Assembly (NCBI RefSeq): GCF_008151785.1
Contig: NZ_CP036523.1
Coordinates: 248,001-312,000, forward strand
DNA from: Peptacetobacter hiranonis
GTDB lineage: Bacteria > Bacillota > Clostridia > Peptostreptococcales > Peptostreptococcaceae
Direction: 5' to 3'
Length of the DNA stretch: 64,000 nucleotides
Under the pieces are notes generated by a model, which had not been told where the DNA came from, did no database searches, and saw only the letters and a list, made by a program, of their open reading frames with translations. Of the stretch, positions 43,843 to 53,647 are shown piece after piece. Position numbers and translations under genes: made by a program. How positions within the stretch are numbered: position 1 is the stretch's first letter; each line of letters starts with the position of its first letter.

Positions 43843-45300
43843 TTATTTTTCTTTTACTACGAAATATTCTTCTGGTTTTTCTTCTGGAGCATCTTCAGGT
43901 AGACCTTTTTCTTTTTTAGGACTTCCTTTTACTTTATGCCATTCATACCATCCGCCATCGTAAACATGGATATCTTCCCAACCCATTGCTTCTGCGTAGA
44001 AGTATGTTTCACTAGCTCTCCAACCAGTACCACAATGGAATGAAACTTCTTTATCTGGAGTTATTCCCCATTTATTCCATCTTTCTTCCATTAACTCATA
44101 GTTGAACATAGTATTATCTACATTTCTAAAGTCTTCCATGCTATAAGGATCTGAACCTGCATATCCAAAACGAGAATTAGCTATATCACCAGCTTCTCCT
44201 ATATAAGTATATCCACTAACTTTACAAGTGTATTCATCCCAACTTCTTATAGATGCTACAACAGCTTTATCAGGATTTTCAACAACTTTTAATTCTTCGT
44301 CATAATCATATATAACATCAGGGTTCTGAGGAACTTCTGCTCCAAAATCAACTTTTTCTGGTGTATTAGTTCCTTCTTCAAGTTCTCTTCCCTGAAGTTT
44401 CCAAAGTGTTTTTCCACCATTTAATATACGTATATCTTTAACACCAGCATATTTCATTATTAGAGCAGCTCTTGCAGCAGCAGTAGTTGCTGGTGTAGTA
44501 GCATAAAGAACTACAGTAGTGTCTTTAGTTATACCTAGATTTTCTAAATCTTTTTTGATAACATCATCGCTATTTCTATTCCAGAATTTTAACTGTTCTT
44601 CAAGAGGAACGGCGTCATATTCTGCTAAAGCTCTTAAACCAGGAAGGTGATTGAATGTATCTTTAACATTTACAGCACCTTTTATGTGTCCGCCTTCATA
44701 TTCTCCCTCTTCACTACCAAGAGACATCTCAACTATTTTAAAATCATTACCATTATAAGTTTCAGGATTTTTACCATCGATTAAATCTTGTACCCACTGT
44801 GGATGAACGTACATACTATATTTTGGAAGAGAAGCAGTTTCTTTTTTTGCTTCAACATATGAGTTGTAACCACCTTCTAAAATAGATAAATCAGTGAATC
44901 CTAGTTCCTGATATTTTTTTGCATCTTCTTCTGATACAGTATCGTTGCTATAAAGAACTGTTTTTTTAGAAGTGTCAAGGTGTCTTCTTTCTAATTCTAA
45001 TTTCATTTCAGTTCCGATAGCAGAATCTTTAGAAAGATCCATATCTAACCAAGTCTCTGGGAAGTCTACAGCTCCCTTGATGTGTCCACCTTTTCCATCC
45101 TCAGTATTCCAACCAATGAACTGTTCTTCGCCTCTTATATCTACTACCTGCATAGATGAAGGATCTAGTTCATCAACAGTTATAGTAGAGATAGAGCCAG
45201 ATGTGTTTGTTGCTTCTTTTTCTTCTTCTTTAGGGGAACATCCAACAACAGAGAATGCTAATGCAGAAGATAAAAGAAGAGCAAGAATTCTTTTGTGCAT
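43843..45300 (-). CDS. Lipoprotein with three rhodanese domains, one catalytic
   Basis: A 485-residue secreted lipoprotein: signal peptide of about 20 residues with lipobox FSVVGC, then three rhodanese domains at about 40-135, 155-300 and 320-465. Only the last keeps the catalytic cysteine (HCGTGWRAS); the matching positions in the first (LYSNDTVS) and second (LYATTPATT) have no cysteine. Resembles thiosulfate sulfurtransferases used extracellularly. The ATG at 45300 follows GGAGG on the minus strand; a TTG five codons upstream overlaps that site and is rejected. A small membrane protein gene lies just upstream in the same direction. Confidence 0.85.
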   Translation of the reverse strand: MHKRILALLLSSALAFSVVGCSPKEEEKEATNTSGSISTITVDELDPSSMQVVDIRGEEQFIGWNTEDGKGGHIKGAVDFPETWLDMDLSKDSAIGTEMKLELERRHLDTSKKTVLYSNDTVSEEDAKKYQELGFTDLSILEGGYNSYVEAKKETASLPKYSMYVHPQWVQDLIDGKNPETYNGNDFKIVEMSLGSEEGEYEGGHIKGAVNVKDTFNHLPGLRALAEYDAVPLEEQLKFWNRNSDDVIKKDLENLGITKDTTVVLYATTPATTAAARAALIMKYAGVKDIRILNGGKTLWKLQGRELEEGTNTPEKVDFGAEVPQNPDVIYDYDEELKVVENPDKAVVASIRSWDEYTCKVSGYTYIGEAGDIANSRFGYAGSDPYSMEDFRNVDNTMFNYELMEERWNKWGITPDKEVSFHCGTGWRASETYFYAEAMGWEDIHVYDGGWYEWHKVKGSPKKEKGLPEDAPEEKPEEYFVVKEK

Positions 45301-45316
45301 AATAATTACCTCCAAA

Positions 45317-45877
45317 TTATTTTTTATTAAAGTAATTTACAATATACTTGATTATTAACAGAATAAAAAAAGAAAACCGATACATTAAGATTGTATTAGT
45401 AGAATTATTCTGTATAAAGGAAGTATAAGCATTACTAAAATATTCAAAGAAAGATAAGCCACCTATAAATTCTTTATTGAATATATAGAAAATGGCGAAA
45501 GATAAAGGTTTTACTATAAAAGTAAATGCAATTACAGATATAATATATTTTAAAAAATTTTTAAAAATACTATCAGAACTTTTGTACCATATTAAACCAA
45601 TTAAGAAAGCTTCTAATATTTGAAATACAAGAGTATAAATAATAGTACCAGAACCCATTCCAATATTATTTAGAATTATGCTAGCAAGAGCAGCATAAAT
45701 TGCACCTGCAATAGGTCCTAATGTAGACGAAATTATTGCGGCTGGAATAATATTAGATGAAATAAATATGGGTGCTGAAGTATACATAGGTAAAATTGCA
45801 TTTAATCCAGTTATTATAAGTGCAAATAAAATAATTAAAAGGATGACCTTTTTTGATTTACCTTCAATAGAATTCAA
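45317..45877 (-). CDS. Multi-pass membrane protein, ECF S-component-like
   Basis: A 186-residue hydrophobic protein with about six predicted membrane helices, beginning KVILLIILFALIITGLNAIL and including PAAIISSTLGPIAGAIYAALAS. Size, helix number and the small-residue-rich second helix resemble substrate-binding S-components of energy-coupling-factor vitamin transporters. No ATPase or T-component is nearby, which is normal for S-components sharing a common module. TTG start with AAGGAG upstream. It precedes the triple-rhodanese gene by 16 bases, so the two are probably one operon; a sulfur-containing substrate is a guess. Confidence 0.6.
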   Translation of the reverse strand: MNSIEGKSKKVILLIILFALIITGLNAILPMYTSAPIFISSNIIPAAIISSTLGPIAGAIYAALASIILNNIGMGSGTIIYTLVFQILEAFLIGLIWYKSSDSIFKNFLKYIISVIAFTFIVKPLSFAIFYIFNKEFIGGLSFFEYFSNAYTSFIQNNSTNTILMYRFSFFILLIIKYIVNYFNKK

Positions 45878-46097
45878 TATATCAACACTCCTTTAAATAT
45901 AAAATTTTAATTGAATTTACATAGATATTTTCAATGAAAATTGTAAATTAAATAGATAACAACATAATAGAATAAATATAAAATTTTTACAATATAGTAT
46001 ATAAATAAAAATGTGAAAATATGTAAAAATTTTTAAAAATTAGGTAAAAACAATGTAAAAAATAATTAACAATTTAATAACAATACAAACAATTTTC

Positions 46098-46198
46098 TGT
46101 GGAAAAATAAAAAGCTACACTCAAGTAATATACACAAAAAATTACTTATCAACAAACTTATCCACACTATCAACAGAATAATATCCACATTATCCACG
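46098..46198. other. DnaA-box cluster
   Basis: Five DnaA-box-like 9-mers in the same direction within 53 bases: TTATCAACA 46146, TTATCCACA 46158, CTATCAACA 46167, ATATCCACA 46181, TTATCCACG 46190. A sixth, degenerate and reversed (TGTGGAAAA), is at 46098. The region to the left is very AT-rich. The whole gap 45878-46386 has no gene. It is not beside dnaA, so it is probably a DnaA-titration or regulatory cluster rather than oriC. Confidence 0.7.
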
Positions 46199-46386
46199 AA
46201 TATGTATGTAAAAATAACTATTAAAAATAGAACTTCTCTACAAAATTGTCAGAAAAAAATAAAAATTTATTCAAAAAAAGAAGGGAATGTTAAATATATG
46301 TAGAATATATATAACAAGAAATAAATATCAAGCGATTACTTTAAAAGTATAGAAATATTAGCTTGATACCGAAAGGAGAGGTAGTT

Positions 46387-46947
46387 ATGAAACTTACTAT
46401 ATCTGGAAAACAAATGGAATTAACTCAGGGAATCAAGGACAATATAGAAAGCAAATTAAGTAAATTAGATAAATATATAAGTCCTGATACAGATGTAAAA
46501 GTTACTGTAAGCGCTAAGAAAGGAAGACACAAAATAGAAGTAACTATAGCTCCTAAAAATGGTCATGTTATAAGAGCAGAAGAATCTCAGGAAAACTTAT
46601 ATCCTGCAATAGATCTTGTTGTTGATAAATTAAAAATACAGCTTAAAAAATACAAAGATAAAATGCAGAAGAGACATCAGGAAAACAAGAGTATAAGATT
46701 CGATAGCCCAGAAATAAATGACTCTATATTAGAAGAAGACTTAGAAGATTTTGAAGATGAATTATTCATAATCAAAAGACGTAAAAGAATAAACATCAAA
46801 CCAATGAGCGAAGAAGAAGCAGTTCTTCAGATGGAATTAGTTGGACACGATTTCTATATATTCAGAAATGATGAAACTGACGAAATAGCTCTAGTTTACA
46901 AACGTAAAAATGGTGGATATGGTATAATAGAACAGGAAGAATACTAA
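46387..46947 (+). CDS. hpf: Ribosome hibernation promoting factor (long HPF)
   Basis: Binds the 30S subunit and pairs ribosomes into inactive 100S dimers in stationary phase. 186 residues: N-terminal HPF/RaiA domain about 1-100 (MKLTISGKQMELTQGI, then VKVTVSAKKGRHKIEVTI), a linker, and the C-terminal dimerisation domain about 125-185 (KPMSEEEAVLQMELVGHDFY). This is the long form normal in Firmicutes. The ATG at 46387 follows AAAGGAGAGG; an in-frame ATA/ATG upstream lies before that site and is rejected. secA follows after 315 bases. Confidence 0.95.
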   Translation: MKLTISGKQMELTQGIKDNIESKLSKLDKYISPDTDVKVTVSAKKGRHKIEVTIAPKNGHVIRAEESQENLYPAIDLVVDKLKIQLKKYKDKMQKRHQENKSIRFDSPEINDSILEEDLEDFEDELFIIKRRKRINIKPMSEEEAVLQMELVGHDFYIFRNDETDEIALVYKRKNGGYGIIEQEEY

Positions 46948-46986
46948 AATATCATATATAAATTGATTATATTAAAAGTTTATACA

Positions 46987-47027
46987 TAAAAAAAGAAGCA
47001 AGCTTTTTAGCTTGTTTCTTTTTTTGT
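46987..47027 (+). terminator. hpf terminator
   Basis: AAAGAAGCAAGCT/AGCTTGTTTCTTT stem with T-run. The rest of the gap to secA (to 47262) is AT-rich with no gene; a promoter pair could not be fixed. Confidence 0.9.
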
Positions 47028-47262
47028 CTATTTTTTTCAAAAGTAAATATTTAATATTATGTTAAAAGTATGTTTGCTAAATGTAAAGTTATTTCAATAC
47101 AATTCGACAAGTTGATAGAAAAAATCTATACTATAATTATATACTTAATCTATTTTTCAAATTTTCATACATACACCTTTTTTTTATGGTAAAATGAAAG
47201 ATAGCATAAAATTAGAATATGTAAAAATATAACATAAATTAGTTCGAAGGAGAGATTGAATT

Positions 47263-49935
47263 ATGGGTTTTTTAGATAGCCTGTTTAATATGGCCGATAG
47301 AAAAGATTTAAAAAAATTCGAAAAAACAGCAGACCTTATAGAATCATTAGAGCCAAAATTTGAGGCAATGAATGATGAAGAATTAAGAGGAATGACTGAT
47401 AAATTTAAAGAAAGATTAGCTAATGGCGAAACAGTAGATGATATACTACCAGAAGCATTTGCAGTTGTTAGAGAAGCTTCAAAAAGAACATTAGGGCTTA
47501 GACACTACAAAGTTCAGTTAATAGGTGGTATGGTACTTCACGAAGGTAGAATAGCTGAGATGAAAACTGGGGAAGGTAAAACTCTTGTTGCTACTTGTCC
47601 AGTATATCTTAATGCCCTTGAAGGAAAAGGGGTACATGTTGTAACTGTCAATGACTACCTAGCAAAACGTGACCGCGATCAGATGGCAAAAGTATACGAA
47701 TTCTTAGGAATGACAGTAGGTGTTATAGTACATGGTCAGAGTCCAAAAGTTAGAAAAAAACAGTATGATTGTGATATAACTTACGGAACAAACAACGAAT
47801 TTGGTTTCGACTACTTAAAAGACAACATGGTAATTCATGAAGAACAGATGGTTCAGAGAGAATTAAACTATGCTATAGTCGATGAGGTCGACTCTATATT
47901 AGTCGATGAAGCAAGAACTCCACTTATAATATCTGGACCTGGGGATAAATCAACTCATTTATACACAGATGCAAATACATTTGTAAATACTTTAAAACCA
48001 GATGATTATGAACAGGAAGAAAAAGATAAAGCTGTTTCACTTACTGAATCAGGTGTTAAAAAAGCGGAAATGTACTTCAATGTTGATAATATAACTGATG
48101 TAGCTCATACAGAATTATATCACCATATAAATCAGGCTTTAAAAGCTCACGTTATAATGAAGAGAGATGTTGACTATGTTGAAAAAGACGGTGAAATAGT
48201 TATAGTTGACGAATTCACAGGACGTCTAATGTTTGGTAGAAGATACTCAGATGGACTTCATCAGGCTATAGAAGCTAAAGAAGGATTAAAAGTTCAGAGA
48301 GAATCTAAAACTTTAGCTACAATAACATTCCAGAACTACTTCAGAATGTACAAAAAATTATCAGGAATGACTGGTACTGCTAAAACAGAAGAAGAAGAGT
48401 TCAAAGCTATATACAAAATGGACGTATTCCAGGTACCTACAAATAAACCAATGGTAAGAGAAGATTTACCAGATACAGTTTACAAAAGTACAAGAGGTAA
48501 ATTCAATGCTGTTGCTGATGATATAGCAGAAAGACATGCTAAAAAACAGCCAGTTCTAGTAGGTACAGTTTCAATAGAAAAATCTGAAATACTTTCAGAT
48601 ATATTAAGAAAAAGAGGAATCAAACACGAGGTTCTAAATGCAAAATACCACGAAAAAGAAGCAGAAATAATAGCTCAGGCTGGTAGATTAGGTGCCGTTA
48701 CAATAGCAACTAATATGGCTGGTAGGGGTACAGATATACTTCTAGGTGGTAACCCTTCATTCATGGCTATAAAAGAAATGAAGAAAATGAACTTCACAGA
48801 AGAAACTATAAACAGAGTAAATGCAGCTAATGAAGTAGCTGGTGTTGAAGAAAATGAAGAATTAGATGCAGCTAGAAAAACATACCAGAAATTATACAAA
48901 CAGTTCAAAGAACAGACAGATGCTGAACAGCAGGAAGTTCTTGCAGCTGGAGGTCTTTGTATAATAGGTACAGAAAGACACGAATCAAGACGTATAGACA
49001 ACCAGTTAAGAGGTCGTGCCGGTAGACAGGGTGACCCAGGTTCTTCAAGATTCTATATAGCACTTGATGACGATTTAATGAGATTATTCGGTTCTGAAAG
49101 AATACAGGGACTAGTAGATAAAATAGGTTTAGAAGAAGATATGCCAATAGAACATAGAATGCTTACTAAATCTATAGAATCTGCTCAGAAAAAAGTCGAA
49201 GGTAAAAACTTCGGTATAAGAAAACACGTCCTAGAATACGATGACGTTATGAATAAACAGAGAGAAATCATATACAAAGAAAGAAGAAGAGTTCTTGCTG
49301 GAGAAAACTTACAGGAACAGATACAGGATATGATTCACTCTATAATAGTAGATGCAGTTGATGAATTTGATTTAGAAACTGGATTTAATTCAGAAGAATT
49401 CAAAAAACATATGTACAATAAATTTATGCCAGTTGGAAGTCTTGAAGATATAGACTTTACAGGACTAAATTCTATAGAATTAGCTGAAAAAGTTAATGAA
49501 AGAGCAATACAGCTATACACTATAAAAGAAGAAAATATAGGTTCAGATAGAATGAGAGAAGTTGAAAGAATAGTACTTCTTCAGTCTGTTGATAACCATT
49601 GGATAGACCATATAGATGCTATGGATCAGTTACGTCAGGGTATAGGACTAAGAGCTTTAGGACAGCAGGACCCAGTTATAGCCTACAAAATGGAAGGTTT
49701 CGATATGTTTGACGATATGAACAAACTTATAAGAGAAGATACAGTTAAGTTCTTATTCAATATAACTGTTGAAGTTCCAGCTGAAAGAAAAGCTGTAGTA
49801 GATGTAGATAAATTAGAATCTCCTGATACAGAAGGAACAGGTAAAAAGCCAGTTGTAGCTGATAAAAAAGTAGGAAGAAATGATCCTTGTCCTTGTGGAA
49901 GCGGTAAAAAATATAAAAACTGCTGTGGAAGATAA
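47263..49935 (+). CDS. secA: Preprotein translocase ATPase SecA
   Basis: Motor that drives secretory proteins through SecYEG. 890 residues. Walker [12 protein letters not shown] at about 102, DEAD-type Walker [19 protein letters not shown] at about 207, the second helicase domain with [10 protein letters not shown] and ARG-rich [13 protein letters not shown], and a C-terminal SEC-C zinc tail [20 protein letters not shown]. Length is normal, so this is SecA1 rather than a shorter accessory SecA2. prfB follows after 28 bases, as in many Firmicutes. Confidence 0.98.
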   Translation: MGFLDSLFNMADRKDLKKFEKTADLIESLEPKFEAMNDEELRGMTDKFKERLANGETVDDILPEAFAVVREASKRTLGLRHYKVQLIGGMVLHEGRIAEMKTGEGKTLVATCPVYLNALEGKGVHVVTVNDYLAKRDRDQMAKVYEFLGMTVGVIVHGQSPKVRKKQYDCDITYGTNNEFGFDYLKDNMVIHEEQMVQRELNYAIVDEVDSILVDEARTPLIISGPGDKSTHLYTDANTFVNTLKPDDYEQEEKDKAVSLTESGVKKAEMYFNVDNITDVAHTELYHHINQALKAHVIMKRDVDYVEKDGEIVIVDEFTGRLMFGRRYSDGLHQAIEAKEGLKVQRESKTLATITFQNYFRMYKKLSGMTGTAKTEEEEFKAIYKMDVFQVPTNKPMVREDLPDTVYKSTRGKFNAVADDIAERHAKKQPVLVGTVSIEKSEILSDILRKRGIKHEVLNAKYHEKEAEIIAQAGRLGAVTIATNMAGRGTDILLGGNPSFMAIKEMKKMNFTEETINRVNAANEVAGVEENEELDAARKTYQKLYKQFKEQTDAEQQEVLAAGGLCIIGTERHESRRIDNQLRGRAGRQGDPGSSRFYIALDDDLMRLFGSERIQGLVDKIGLEEDMPIEHRMLTKSIESAQKKVEGKNFGIRKHVLEYDDVMNKQREIIYKERRRVLAGENLQEQIQDMIHSIIVDAVDEFDLETGFNSEEFKKHMYNKFMPVGSLEDIDFTGLNSIELAEKVNERAIQLYTIKEENIGSDRMREVERIVLLQSVDNHWIDHIDAMDQLRQGIGLRALGQQDPVIAYKMEGFDMFDDMNKLIREDTVKFLFNITVEVPAERKAVVDVDKLESPDTEGTGKKPVVADKKVGRNDPCPCGSGKKYKNCCGR

Positions 49936-49963
49936 TAAGATAAAGGCAATTTAGGAGGATATA

Positions 49964-51077
49964 ATGCTAAATGTGCAGGAATACAGACACGAATTAGATG
50001 CGATGTCTGAAAATATACAAGAATTGAGTGTTTCTCTTTGACATAGAAAGACTCAAAGAAAAGATAATAGAAAACGAGCAAGATATGGAAAGACAGGATT
50101 TTTGGGAAGATAATGAAAATGCACATAAAGTTCTTCAGGAAAACAAAAAACTTTGTGAGACTGTAGAAAAATTTGAGCAGCTTCAAAAAAATCTTGAAGA
50201 TATAGAAGTCTTAATTGAGCTTGGACTTGAAGAAGACGATTCAGAAGATATAGAGAAGGAAGTTTCTGATTCTATAAATCAATTAAAAGATGTAATAGAT
50301 GAGATGACTATTCAGACGCTTTTAAGCGGTGAATACGACAAAAATAATGCAATAGTGTCTATAAATGCTGGTACTGGTGGACTTGATGCTCAGGATTGGG
50401 CTCAGATGCTTCTTAGAATGTATATAAGATGGGCAGAAGGTAGAGACTACAAGGTTAAGCTTTTAGACTTAATTTCAGATCCAGAAGCTGGTATAAAAAC
50501 AGCTGTAATGCTTATCCAGGGAGATAATGCCTATGGATATTTAAAGGGAGAAAAAGGAGTACATAGAATTGTAAGAATTTCTCCATTTGACCCTTCTGGA
50601 AAAAGACACACATCTTTTGCATCTGTTGATGTAATTCCAGAATTAGATGAAAATATAGAGGTAGAGATAAATCAGAGCGATTTAAAAATAGATACATATA
50701 GAGCATCTGGTGCAGGTGGTCAGCATGTAAATACTACAGACTCTGCTGTTAGAATAACTCATCTTCCAACGGGAATTACAGTTCAGTGTCAGAATGAAAG
50801 GTCTCAGCACCTTAATAGAGAAGTTGCGATGAGAATGCTTATGGCTAAGCTGATTGATATTAAGGAAATGGAACAGAAGGAAAAGATAGAAGATTTACAG
50901 GGCAAATATACTCAGATAACATGGGGTAGCCAGATAAGATCTTATGTTTTCCAGCCGTATAAAATGGTAAAAGACCATAGAACTAATACGGAAACTGGAA
51001 ATGTTGATGCTGTGATGAATGGAAATATTGATATATTTATTAATTCGTATTTAACTCGGAAAAAATTAAGTAAGTAG
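49964..51077 (+). CDS. prfB: Peptide chain release factor 2, programmed +1 frameshift
   Basis: Reads UGA and UAA stop codons and releases the peptide. The start ATG at 49964 follows TAGGAGG. After 25 codons the frame meets CTT TGA C at 50036-50042, the classical prfB autoregulatory site; a +1 shift continues as DIERLKEK to 51077. RF2 markers: SPF in ISPFDPSGK and the catalytic GGQ in GAGGQHVN. The usual Shine-Dalgarno-like stimulator before the shift site is weak here (GAGTGTTTCT). A long terminator follows. Confidence 0.96.
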
Positions 51078-51081
51078 AAAT

Positions 51082-51159
51082 AAAGAAGGGAGTAACTCAA
51101 TAACACTGGCGCCTCTACAGGCGACGGGCGTGTTATTTGAGTTAGCTCCCTTCTTTTTG
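51082..51159 (+). terminator. Large terminator hairpin after prfB
   Basis: Arms AGAAGGGAGTAACTCAATAACAC (first 20 shown in two parts: AGAAGGGAGTAAC and TCAATAACAC) and GTGTTATTTGAG/TTAGCTCCCTTCT pair over more than 22 bases, with an inner hairpin CGCC-TCTACA-GGCG, then a T-run. Confidence 0.85.
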
Positions 51160-51362
51160 TTTACAAGTTCTAAATCTTTTTACTGAGTTAAAATACGAAT
51201 TAAGTAAATATATTAGACATAATGGGGAGGTTAGAGAAGTTTGTTTCTGTTGTTTAAATTTAAAGGAAATATTTTCTGTTAGTGAAATAAGTGAATATAA
51301 TTTTTGTTTTTTGAAGTATAATATTAGTTATAGTAAATGATTTTAAGATGGGAGTGACCTAG

Positions 51363-53501
51363 GTGGATATTAATAATATTTTGAAGGAAGAGTTCAGCCT
51401 AAAGGATTTTCAGGTTGTTAATACTATAGAGCTTATTGATGAGGGGAATACTATTCCATTTATTGCGAGATATAGGAAGGAAAAGACTGGTGAGATGAGT
51501 GATACTGTTCTTAGACAGTTCCACGAAAAACTAGTTTATCTTAGAAATTTAGAATCAAGAAAGGAAGATGTTATTAGGCTTATTGATGAGCAGGGGAAAT
51601 TGACTAAGGAGATTTCTAAGGCTGTTGAGAAGGCAAATACTCTTCAGGAAGTTGAGGATGTTTACGCACCATTTAAGAAGAAAAAGAGAACTAGAGCATC
51701 TATTGCTAAAGAAAAGGGCTTAGAAAAACCTGCACTTGAGATAATGTATGGTAAAACTGATGACGTAGATGGACTAGCTAGCAAGTATATAGACGAAGAA
51801 AAAGATTTAAAATCTGTAGAGGATGTTTTAAAAGGTGTTAATGATATAATAGCTGAGATTGTTTCAGATGATGCAGAAGTTAGAAAATATTTAAGAGAGA
51901 ATGCAAGAAATAGAGGTAGAGTTGTATCTAAGGGAAGTTCTGATGAAAAGACTGTTTACGAAATGTATTACGACTATTCAGAGCCTGTTAAATACATAGC
52001 GCCACATAGAATATTAGCTGTAAATAGGGGAGAAAATGAAAAAATCTTAAAGGTTAAGATAGAGATAGACGACGAATATGTAAAAGGTTGGATAGAAAGA
52101 AGATATACTAAAAAATTATCTGGAAAATGTAGGGAAATAGTTGTTGAAGCTATAGAAGATGCGTATAAGAGACTTATTTTCCCTGCGATTGAAAGAGAAA
52201 TAAGAAATGAGCTTACAGAAAAAGGTCAGGAAAGAGCAATAAGTGTGTTCGGGAAAAACTTAAACAGCCTACTTCTTCAGCCACCTATACATGGTAAAAA
52301 TGTTATGGGATTTGACCCTGGAATTAGAACCGGATGTAAGATTGCAGTAGTTGATAGAAATGGTAAATTCTTAGACTCAGCGGTTGTGTTTGTTACAGGA
52401 AGTCAGGCTAAAAAATCTGAGGCAGAAAAGGAATTAATTGGATTAATTAAAAAACACAATATAGATATAATAGCTATTGGAAATGGTACAGCTTCTAGGG
52501 AATCTGAAGCATTTGTTGCAAAGATGATAAAAGATAATAATTTAGATGTTAAATATGTTATTGTAAGTGAAGCAGGGGCATCTGTATATTCCGCTTCAGA
52601 ATTAGCAGCTAAAGAACATCCAGATATCAATGTATCTATCAGAGGTGCAATTTCTATAGCTAGAAGAATTCAGGATCCGCTTGCTGAGCTTATAAAAATA
52701 GATCCAAAGAGCATAGGTGTAGGTCAGTATCAACACGATATTAATGGAAAAAGACTTGAGGAAGTGCTAGATGGTGTTGTAGAGGATGCGGTAAATAGTG
52801 TAGGTGCGGACTTAAATACAGCATCTGCATCGCTTTTAGAGCATGTTGCAGGAATTAGCTCAGCTGTAGCTAAAAATATCGTAGCATACAGAGAAGAAAA
52901 TGGAGAATTCAAATCTAGAAGTGAAATTAAAAAAGTAAGTAAACTTGGTCCAAAAGCATTTACACAGTGTGCGGGATTTTTAAGAATTCCAGAAGCTAAA
53001 AATCCTCTTGATAATACAGGAGTTCATCCAGAAAGTTATGCTACTTGTGAAAAAATGCTAACTGTACTTGGATACTCTAAAGAGGATATAAAAAATGGAA
53101 ATTTAAAGGATATAGATGAAAAAGTTAAGGCTGTGGGATTAACTAAATTAGCAGAAGAACTTGAATCAGGTGTTCCTACAATAAAAGATATAATTGTAGA
53201 GATTAAAAGACCAGGTAGAGACCCTAGAGAAGATGGTATGAAGCCAATTCTTAGAACTGATGTGCTTAGCATGGATGATTTAAGAGATGGAATGGTGCTT
53301 AAAGGTACTGTTAGAAATGTTGTAGATTTTGGTGCATTTGTCGATATAGGTGTTAAAACTGATGGACTTGTTCACAAGAAAGAAATGGGCGTAAAGGTAA
53401 ATGATCCTATGGAAGTTGTATCTGTTGGGGATATAATCGATGTTAAGGTTGTAAATGTTGACAAGGAAAAAAATAGAATAGCATTAAGTATGAATGTATA
53501 A
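51363..53501 (+). CDS. tex: Tex, S1-domain RNA-binding protein
   Basis: A conserved transcription-accessory protein that binds nucleic acids. 712 residues: helical N-terminal region (about 1-310), a YqgF/RNase-H-like domain (about 320-450, GFDPGIRTGCKIAVVD), a helix-hairpin-helix region (about 480-560, NTASASLLEHVAGISSAVA), and a C-terminal S1 domain (about 630-705, VLKGTVRNVVDFGAFVDIGV). GTG start after GGGAGTGA. It stands alone with a terminator behind it. Confidence 0.95.
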   Translation: MDINNILKEEFSLKDFQVVNTIELIDEGNTIPFIARYRKEKTGEMSDTVLRQFHEKLVYLRNLESRKEDVIRLIDEQGKLTKEISKAVEKANTLQEVEDVYAPFKKKKRTRASIAKEKGLEKPALEIMYGKTDDVDGLASKYIDEEKDLKSVEDVLKGVNDIIAEIVSDDAEVRKYLRENARNRGRVVSKGSSDEKTVYEMYYDYSEPVKYIAPHRILAVNRGENEKILKVKIEIDDEYVKGWIERRYTKKLSGKCREIVVEAIEDAYKRLIFPAIEREIRNELTEKGQERAISVFGKNLNSLLLQPPIHGKNVMGFDPGIRTGCKIAVVDRNGKFLDSAVVFVTGSQAKKSEAEKELIGLIKKHNIDIIAIGNGTASRESEAFVAKMIKDNNLDVKYVIVSEAGASVYSASELAAKEHPDINVSIRGAISIARRIQDPLAELIKIDPKSIGVGQYQHDINGKRLEEVLDGVVEDAVNSVGADLNTASASLLEHVAGISSAVAKNIVAYREENGEFKSRSEIKKVSKLGPKAFTQCAGFLRIPEAKNPLDNTGVHPESYATCEKMLTVLGYSKEDIKNGNLKDIDEKVKAVGLTKLAEELESGVPTIKDIIVEIKRPGRDPREDGMKPILRTDVLSMDDLRDGMVLKGTVRNVVDFGAFVDIGVKTDGLVHKKEMGVKVNDPMEVVSVGDIIDVKVVNVDKEKNRIALSMNV

Positions 53502-53504
53502 ATA

Positions 53505-53546
53505 GAAAAAGACTGCTAACAAAATAATGTAGCAGTCTTTTTATTT
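53505..53546 (+). terminator. tex terminator
   Basis: AAAAAGACTGCTA/TAGCAGTCTTTTT stem and T-rich tail. Confidence 0.9.
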
Positions 53547-53647
53547 GATAACACTGAAAAATTCTAATATAATATATTATGAAACAGTATGCAATGATAT
53601 ATTGAAGTTGTATAATAGTATATCATCTCATAGAAAGGAAGATATAT

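Noticed and set aside
45301-45315. Upstream TTG start for the triple-rhodanese lipoprotein
   Set aside because: It lies inside the GGAGG ribosome binding site that serves the ATG at 45300, and the signal peptide begins naturally at that ATG.
46146-46198. DnaA-box cluster as the chromosomal origin oriC
   Set aside because: No dnaA, dnaN, rpmH or gidA gene is near, and related genomes keep this gene block away from the origin. Only a genome-wide skew plot could overturn this.
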